Source of the DNA: Bacteroidota bacterium
Lineage (GTDB): Bacteria; Bacteroidota; Bacteroidia; Chitinophagales; Chitinophagaceae
Reading direction: 5' to 3'
Length of the DNA stretch: 64,000 nt
Assembly (NCBI GenBank): GCA_005882315.1
Contig: VBAR01000001.1
Coordinates: 817,736-881,735 of the forward strand
Positions 59,746 to 64,000 of the stretch are shown one piece after another (positions within the stretch are counted from its first letter, which is position 1; every line of letters begins with the position of its first letter). Both the position numbers and the translations under genes were made by a program. Under the pieces are notes generated by a model. It was not told where the DNA came from. It worked only from the letters and a program-made list of their open reading frames with translations, and ran no database searches.

Positions 59746-61326
59746 TTAGTCTTTTTCAGAATGTACGTGAACAGCATCCTGCATTTTGTAAGCCGGTTTA
59801 AAATTCAGTAGCCGGACAGAAATATTCTTATCCCTTGAACCGAAGTTTACAAAATCCCTTATCAGCACCAGTACATCATAATCTATATATACCGTGCCGG
59901 CTGCATCAATTATCACTTTGCTGTTATTAGGTAAATGTGCCAATGTTTGTTTTACTGCTGCTTTATTAAGAAAAGAAACTTCCTGCGCAAGGTCTATATG
60001 AATTGTTTCGCCTTCATGGTGTTCTTCTTTTTTAAAGAAGTACGCCATCTTCATGTTTCCTTTTAGAATAAAAAGGATGCTTACTATCAACCCGATACCA
60101 ACTCCTTTCAGCAAATCCGTTGCAACAACTGCAATTACTGTTACGATAAAAGGAATGAACTGGTATTTACCCGCATTCCACATATGTTTAAATACTTTGG
60201 GACTGGCCAACTTCAATCCAATCATTATTAAAATAGCCGCTAAACAAGCCATCGGCATTTTGTTAAGCAAGCCTGGAATGAGAATAACTGCCACGAGCAG
60301 GAACAAACCATGGGCTATTGCTGATAGTTTTGTTTTTGCTCCTGCATTTACGTTGGCAGATGTTCTTACAATTACTGATGTCATAGGAATACCACCCATC
60401 AATCCAGCTAAAATATTTCCAATCCCTTGTGCTTTCAACTCTGTGTTGGCACTGGAATATCTTTTCATCGGATCCATCTTATCACCAGCTTCTAAACACA
60501 GTAATGTTTCTACACTTGCAACTGCTGCAATCGTTGCAGCAGTTACCCATACAGCAGGGTTTGCAAATGCTGAGAAATTAGGAAAATTGAACTGACCAAA
60601 AAATTCACTGGCTGAAGACGCCACTGGCAGCTGCACTAAATGTTCACCGACGATTGCTAATGATGGGCTTGACATTTTAAATAATTCATTAATGAGGATA
60701 CCGACTATAACTACTACCAATGCTCCGGGCAGTGCTTTTATTTTTTTCAAAAAAGCAATTTTATTAAATACCACCAGTATAATAATAGAAACAATGGTTA
60801 CTATGATTGCACCAGTATGTGCAAAGTTGAACGAGTGAATGATCTCACCAAAGAAGCCCTTATCAGCAGCATCCATCAGTTCATAGGAAAAAAAATCACC
60901 TTCATGTTCTTTATCATAACCAATTGCATGGGGCAATTCTTTTTTAATAATAATTATACCGATTGCTGTCAGCATACCTTCAATAACTCCGGAAGGAAAA
61001 TAACTGGAAATAGTTCCTGCTTTTAAAAGTCCTAAAACCAGTTGAAATACCCCAGCCAACAAAACAGCCAGCAGGAAGTTCTCAAATCCTAGGCTTGTTA
61101 TTGCCGTATAAATAATTACAATCAACCCTGCTGCAGGACCAGACACACTCACATTGGAACTGCTTAAATAACCTACAATTATACCACCAATGATTCCAGT
61201 TATAATTCCAGCAAAAGGATCTGCACCGCTGGCAACTGCTATTCCCAAACAAAGCGGCAATGCTACTAAAAACACTACCATGCCTGATAAAAGATCTGTT
61301 TTAAAATATTGCCTATTCAATTTCAT
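59746..61326 (-). CDS. SulP-family transporter (BicA-like)
   Basis: A 526-residue SulP protein. FKTDLLSGMVVFLVALPLCLGIAVASGADP (in part), SNVSVSGPAAGLIVIIYTAI and GGIPMTSVIVRTSANVNAGAKTKLS (in part) give about ten to twelve membrane segments. The C-terminal about 90 residues are a STAS-like domain (EVSFLNKAAVKQTLAHLPNNSKVIIDAAG, in part). It lies 49 bp downstream of a beta-carbonic anhydrase on the same strand, a pairing typical of Na+-dependent bicarbonate uptake. The truncated dabA-like frame follows. Confidence 0.9.
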   Translation of the reverse strand: MKLNRQYFKTDLLSGMVVFLVALPLCLGIAVASGADPFAGIITGIIGGIIVGYLSSSNVSVSGPAAGLIVIIYTAITSLGFENFLLAVLLAGVFQLVLGLLKAGTISSYFPSGVIEGMLTAIGIIIIKKELPHAIGYDKEHEGDFFSYELMDAADKGFFGEIIHSFNFAHTGAIIVTIVSIIILVVFNKIAFLKKIKALPGALVVVIVGILINELFKMSSPSLAIVGEHLVQLPVASSASEFFGQFNFPNFSAFANPAVWVTAATIAAVASVETLLCLEAGDKMDPMKRYSSANTELKAQGIGNILAGLMGGIPMTSVIVRTSANVNAGAKTKLSAIAHGLFLLVAVILIPGLLNKMPMACLAAILIMIGLKLASPKVFKHMWNAGKYQFIPFIVTVIAVVATDLLKGVGIGLIVSILFILKGNMKMAYFFKKEEHHEGETIHIDLAQEVSFLNKAAVKQTLAHLPNNSKVIIDAAGTVYIDYDVLVLIRDFVNFGSRDKNISVRLLNFKPAYKMQDAVHVHSEKD

Positions 61327-61375
61327 GCTATCGGTAATTAATTTGTTTTAAATCTGTTTTCTCCTGTTGTTCCGT

Positions 61376-62032
61376 TTATGTATTTGCTAATTGTTTCGGT
61401 TCGCTTTTCCTTTTGGTTAAATTTTTAAAGAAATCAACCTGGCCTGTGTCGATATTGTAAACACCACCAACAATTCCAATTTCTCCCCTCTTAAACATGT
61501 TCTTCACGATCTCACTACGTATTAATATCTCTTCGAGGCTGTTTTCTACATTTGCATAAGCTGCATTATCGCTGAAGAGATGATACTCTTCTTCCTTGAG
61601 CATCGCTTTTGCAATAGAAGGTTGAATACGGTTAAGTAAAGCAGTAATATGTCCGTCTGTCACACCGGCTTTTGCACTTTTGATGGCGCCGCATTCGGTG
61701 TGGCCGAGTACCATCAAAACTTTTGAACCGATATATTTTGTTGCATATTCAATACTGGCAAGTATGTCGTTGTTTACAATATTGCCTGCTACGCGTATGC
61801 TGAAAATATCACCCAGCCCCTGGTCAAAAATGAGTTCTGTTGAAGTGCGGGAATCCATGCAGCTTAATATAACAGCAAAAGGATACTGTCCTTCCCGTGT
61901 TTCATTGATCATTTCAAGATGAGCATGATCGGATTGAAGATTATTAATAAACCGCTTATTACCTTCTACCAGCAGCTCATAGCCCTGGTAGGGTGTAATA
62001 TTTTGTAAGTATTCTTTTGAATGCTTTCTCAT
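61376..62032 (-). CDS. beta-carbonic anhydrase 1
   Basis: A 218-residue zinc enzyme converting CO2 and bicarbonate. The zinc ligands are in ILSCMDSRTSTELIFDQ (Cys, Asp, Arg) and VLGHTECGAIKSA (His, Cys). The short N-terminus (KEYLQNITPYQGYELLVEGNKRF) is typical of one Bacteroidota clade. It lies upstream of the SulP gene in the same direction and downstream of the 122-residue protein gene. No signal peptide, so cytoplasmic. Confidence 0.93.
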   Translation of the reverse strand: MRKHSKEYLQNITPYQGYELLVEGNKRFINNLQSDHAHLEMINETREGQYPFAVILSCMDSRTSTELIFDQGLGDIFSIRVAGNIVNNDILASIEYATKYIGSKVLMVLGHTECGAIKSAKAGVTDGHITALLNRIQPSIAKAMLKEEEYHLFSDNAAYANVENSLEEILIRSEIVKNMFKRGEIGIVGGVYNIDTGQVDFFKNLTKRKSEPKQLANT

Positions 62033-62134
62033 TGATATATAATTTTTAGATGATTGCCTTCAGCAATAATGATATTGCTGTAAATAAGTAATACAGGCTT
62101 AGTGAAAAGCCTCTAACAATAAAGGAGAGATAAA

Positions 62135-62503
62135 TCAGGCAACGTTGGGAGGTGGTACAAGCATTTCACCGTGGAAAGCAATATAAATACCAGCATCATC
62201 AAATTTGTGGAACTGTGATGCAACAAGAAAGTAATAATCAGATGAATGATGATCGTGCAGGTATTCCTCAGAAAGAGAAACACCGCCAGGAGTTTTTTCT
62301 TCAGTAGAATTTCCGAGAGGATTTGATTCTTCTTCATCAACCGGGAGATTGTCACTGGTTTTAGCTGCTTTGTGGGTATCCGCTAACTCTTGCTGGCATG
62401 CATACACGAAAGGCGTGCTGACAGTAAGCCATAACAGGGCAATCATCATAAATATGGACGAAACCACATTTGCCCGGCTATATGTTGTTCTTACTGTTTT
62501 CAT
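62135..62503 (-). CDS. small membrane-exported protein of unknown function
   Basis: A 122-residue protein with an N-terminal hydrophobic segment (about residues 14-35, ending near VYACQQ), then an acidic stretch (DEEESNPLGNSTEEKTPGG) and a His-rich part (EEYLHDHHSSDYYF), ending in GEMLVPPPNVA. The His residues might bind a metal such as zinc. It begins the minus-strand run with carbonic anhydrase and SulP. No family of known function is recognised. Confidence 0.6.
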   Translation of the reverse strand: MKTVRTTYSRANVVSSIFMMIALLWLTVSTPFVYACQQELADTHKAAKTSDNLPVDEEESNPLGNSTEEKTPGGVSLSEEYLHDHHSSDYYFLVASQFHKFDDAGIYIAFHGEMLVPPPNVA

Positions 62504-62599
62504 TGTAATAGTGCTGCAAAATAGTGCATAATGATTTTCTATCCAAGCCTCTTACCAATATACTTATACGGTTTCCGGAAAATAATAACCGCTAAACTG

Positions 62600-62607
62600 T
62601 AAATTTG
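62600..62607 (+). promoter_or_regulatory. -7 promoter box for the second carbonic anhydrase
   Basis: TAAATTTG fits TAnnTTTG, about 110 bp before the ATG, in the 213-bp divergent gap (62504-62716). The rest of the gap is A+T-rich without clear repeats. Confidence 0.4.
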
Positions 62608-62716
62608 TTTACCCATTGTTATTATTTAATCAAATAAATAATCTGGAAAGTAAAACACAAGCGGCTGTTCAGTTTACCGGCTTTTACAAATACATTTACA
62701 ACAGAATAGATTATAC

Positions 62717-63352
62717 ATGAAACCATACGAATTGCTCTTAAAAGAAAATAAATCATGGGCAGCTGATATGCTCAGCACTGATCCGGAATATTTTAAAAAA
62801 CTTTCTGATCTGCAGACACCCGAATATTTATGGATCGGTTGTAGTGATAGCAGGGTTCCGGCCAACCAAATTACCGCTACTCAACCCGGAGAAATTTTTG
62901 TACATCGCAATGTTGCCAACCTTGTTGTAAATACTGACGTGAATGTATTAAGTGTATTGGACTATGCAGTCAACCATCTAAAAGTAAAACATGTGATTGT
63001 TTGCGGGCATTATGGCTGCGGGGGTATAAAGGCTGCTATTACCAATATCGATTTCAAACCTATACTGAATATGTGGCTGCGAAATATTAAAGATGTGTAT
63101 CGTCTTCACCGCACCGAACTTGACCTGATCGTTGATGACCAGAAAAAAAATGACCGCCTCGTAGAATTGAATGTAATGGAACAGGTTTTTAACCTGGCAA
63201 AAACATCCGTCATTCAACGTGCATGGAAAAATGAACAGCGGCCCGATCTGCATGGTTGGGTATATGGACTTAAAGATGGAATTATTAAACCTGTTTATGA
63301 AATGAACGCAGGAACAAATCTTGACCACTTATATGAGTATGATGATCTATAA
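62717..63352 (+). CDS. can: beta-carbonic anhydrase 2
   Basis: A 211-residue beta-class carbonic anhydrase close to E. coli Can. Zinc and catalytic residues lie in LWIGCSDSRVPANQITATQPGEIFVHRN (in part) and VIVCGHYGCGGIKAA. LHGWVYGLKDGIIK near the end is characteristic of this clade. It belongs to a different clade from the first one, so the two are not recent duplicates. Its 3' end overlaps that of the convergent nhaD-like gene by six bases. Confidence 0.94.
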   Translation: MKPYELLLKENKSWAADMLSTDPEYFKKLSDLQTPEYLWIGCSDSRVPANQITATQPGEIFVHRNVANLVVNTDVNVLSVLDYAVNHLKVKHVIVCGHYGCGGIKAAITNIDFKPILNMWLRNIKDVYRLHRTELDLIVDDQKKNDRLVELNVMEQVFNLAKTSVIQRAWKNEQRPDLHGWVYGLKDGIIKPVYEMNAGTNLDHLYEYDDL

Positions 63353-64000
63353 ATGCAACAAGTAATGTTGCATTAAAAATACGGCTGCCCCGGCGAGATA
63401 ACCAATCAATGCAAGCCAGGCAATTTTTTTCAGGTACCAACCGAATTGTATTCTTTCCATTCCCATAGCAGCAACTCCTGCTGCTGAGCCGATAATTAAA
63501 ATGCTTCCGCCTGTACCTGCACAGTATGCAAGAAATTCCCAGAAAAAATGATCCGTTGGATATTGTTCTAAACTATACATGCCTTGTGCTGCAGCTACTA
63601 ATGGTACATTATCCACGATCGCTGAAAGAAACCCGATGATGATTGTAATGACGCTTATATTTCCGATCGATCTATCAAGTGAAGAAGCAACGGAGGTCAA
63701 AATACCTGTTGACTGCAATGCTGAAACAGCTAATAGAATTCCCAGGAAAAATAAAATACTCGGCGTATCAATTTTTCGTAAAGCATGATTTACCGATAGC
63801 AATCCTTTTTCCGCTTCATCTTTTCCGCTATGTATCATTTCTGTTATTACCCACATTAATCCTAAACTAAATACAATTCCCATATAAGGCGGTAAATGAG
63901 TTATCGTTTTAAAAACTGGTACAAACAAAAGAGAAGCAATACCGGTGATGAATACCGCTTTTCTTTCATAACCGGTTGAAAACAATTTTTCTTTTTTTAA
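63347..64000 (-). CDS. nhaD: NhaD-type Na+/H+ antiporter, C-terminal part
   Basis: The C-terminal about 217 residues of a membrane antiporter; the frame stays open to the right edge, so the start lies outside the window. Residues FLGILLAVSALQSTGILTSVA, GFLSAIVDNVPLVAAAQGMY (Asp-Asn pair in the DN-P motif) and AGTGGSILIIGSAAGVAAMG match NhaD, which expels Na+ or Li+ in exchange for H+. A Na+ gradient would drive a BicA-type bicarbonate symporter, which fits the nearby SulP genes. Confidence 0.85.
   Translation of the reverse strand, partial: LKKEKLFSTGYERKAVFITGIASLLFVPVFKTITHLPPYMGIVFSLGLMWVITEMIHSGKDEAEKGLLSVNHALRKIDTPSILFFLGILLAVSALQSTGILTSVASSLDRSIGNISVITIIIGFLSAIVDNVPLVAAAQGMYSLEQYPTDHFFWEFLAYCAGTGGSILIIGSAAGVAAMGMERIQFGWYLKKIAWLALIGYLAGAAVFLMQHYLLHL

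Noticed and set aside
62113-62355. Second minus-strand frame within the 122-residue gene
   Set aside because: The longer frame has a signal segment and sits in line with the operon; this one is a frame shadow.
1-64000. tRNA, rRNA, CRISPR arrays, prophage or replication origin
   Set aside because: No cloverleaf-like sequences, rRNA signatures, regular repeats, phage structural genes or DnaA-box clusters were seen by eye; a tRNA or covariance-model scan would be needed to be certain.

Overview
The window looks like chromosomal DNA from a member of the phylum Bacteroidota, most likely family Chitinophagaceae (inference from protein style, not a database match). The support is: A+T-rich DNA; promoter -7 boxes of the form TAnnTTTG; few recognisable Shine-Dalgarno sequences; a long two-part IspG; fused IcmF; a DUF5916 outer-membrane barrel; an UpxY-type NusG paralogue; a CstB-like sulfur protein; and PepSY-like and BatB/BatC-like proteins. 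No rRNA, tRNA, CRISPR array or prophage was seen.

Layout. (1) 0.1-2.6 kb: a large secreted protein resembling the DUF4838/alpha-glucuronidase-like group. (2) 2.7-12.2 kb, minus strand: an exopolysaccharide locus read right to left (sugar N-acetyltransferase, UpxY/NusG-like antiterminator, Wza-like export lipoprotein, Wzc-like tyrosine kinase, UDP-sugar epimerase, RfbB, a broken methyltransferase, an acyltransferase, RfbA). It carries scars: a 120-bp duplicate of the rfbA 5' end and a frameshifting deletion in the methyltransferase. (3) 12.2-14.4 kb: a NagX-like membrane acyltransferase with an in-frame GC-rich insert, a small ORF and a META-domain lipoprotein. (4) 14.4-19.6 kb: a nucleic-acid/DNA-damage neighbourhood with a radical SAM protein, a 2H phosphoesterase, umuD, a Y1 (HUH) transposase with three 20-bp palindromes, umuC and a DUF72 protein. 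The UmuD homologue lacks both residues of the Ser-Lys protease dyad. (5) 19.7-31.3 kb: sulfatase, muramyl amidase, PepSY-like protein, IcmF, an AmgK-like kinase fused to a RapZ C-terminal domain followed by a MurU-like nucleotidyltransferase, an M1 peptidase and an AlkD-like protein. (6) 31.3-38.8 kb: metallophosphoesterase, RidA, a degenerate hydroxyacyl-CoA dehydrogenase, TsaB, an ArsR repressor with a palindrome before a CstB-like persulfide dioxygenase/rhodanese, and a DUF5916 protein. (7) 38.8-48.5 kb, minus strand: lipid acyltransferase, NadB, YhhN, IspG, a TPR/VWA pair, a class D beta-lactamase, a tiny lipoprotein and Kbl. (8) 48.8-53.6 kb: an ECF sigma factor, an anti-sigma-like protein with a duplicated N-terminal module, an outer-membrane barrel, an L,D-transpeptidase and an alpha/beta hydrolase. 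(9) 53.9-57.7 kb: Acs, and divergently an MFS transporter with a small membrane protein. (10) 57.8-64 kb: an inorganic-carbon/ion region with two SulP transporters, two beta-carbonic anhydrases, what appears to be a truncated remnant of DabA, and a NhaD-type Na+/H+ antiporter running off the right edge.

How the genes fit together. The polysaccharide genes supply activated sugars and export/regulatory parts, but no glycosyltransferase, flippase or polymerase is in view, so the rest must lie elsewhere. The AmgK-RapZ/MurU pair plus the amidase suggests cell-wall sugar salvage. The right-hand cluster is consistent with Na+-coupled bicarbonate uptake, hydration/dehydration by the carbonic anhydrases and Na+ cycling, with a former DAB-type carbon pump apparently lost.
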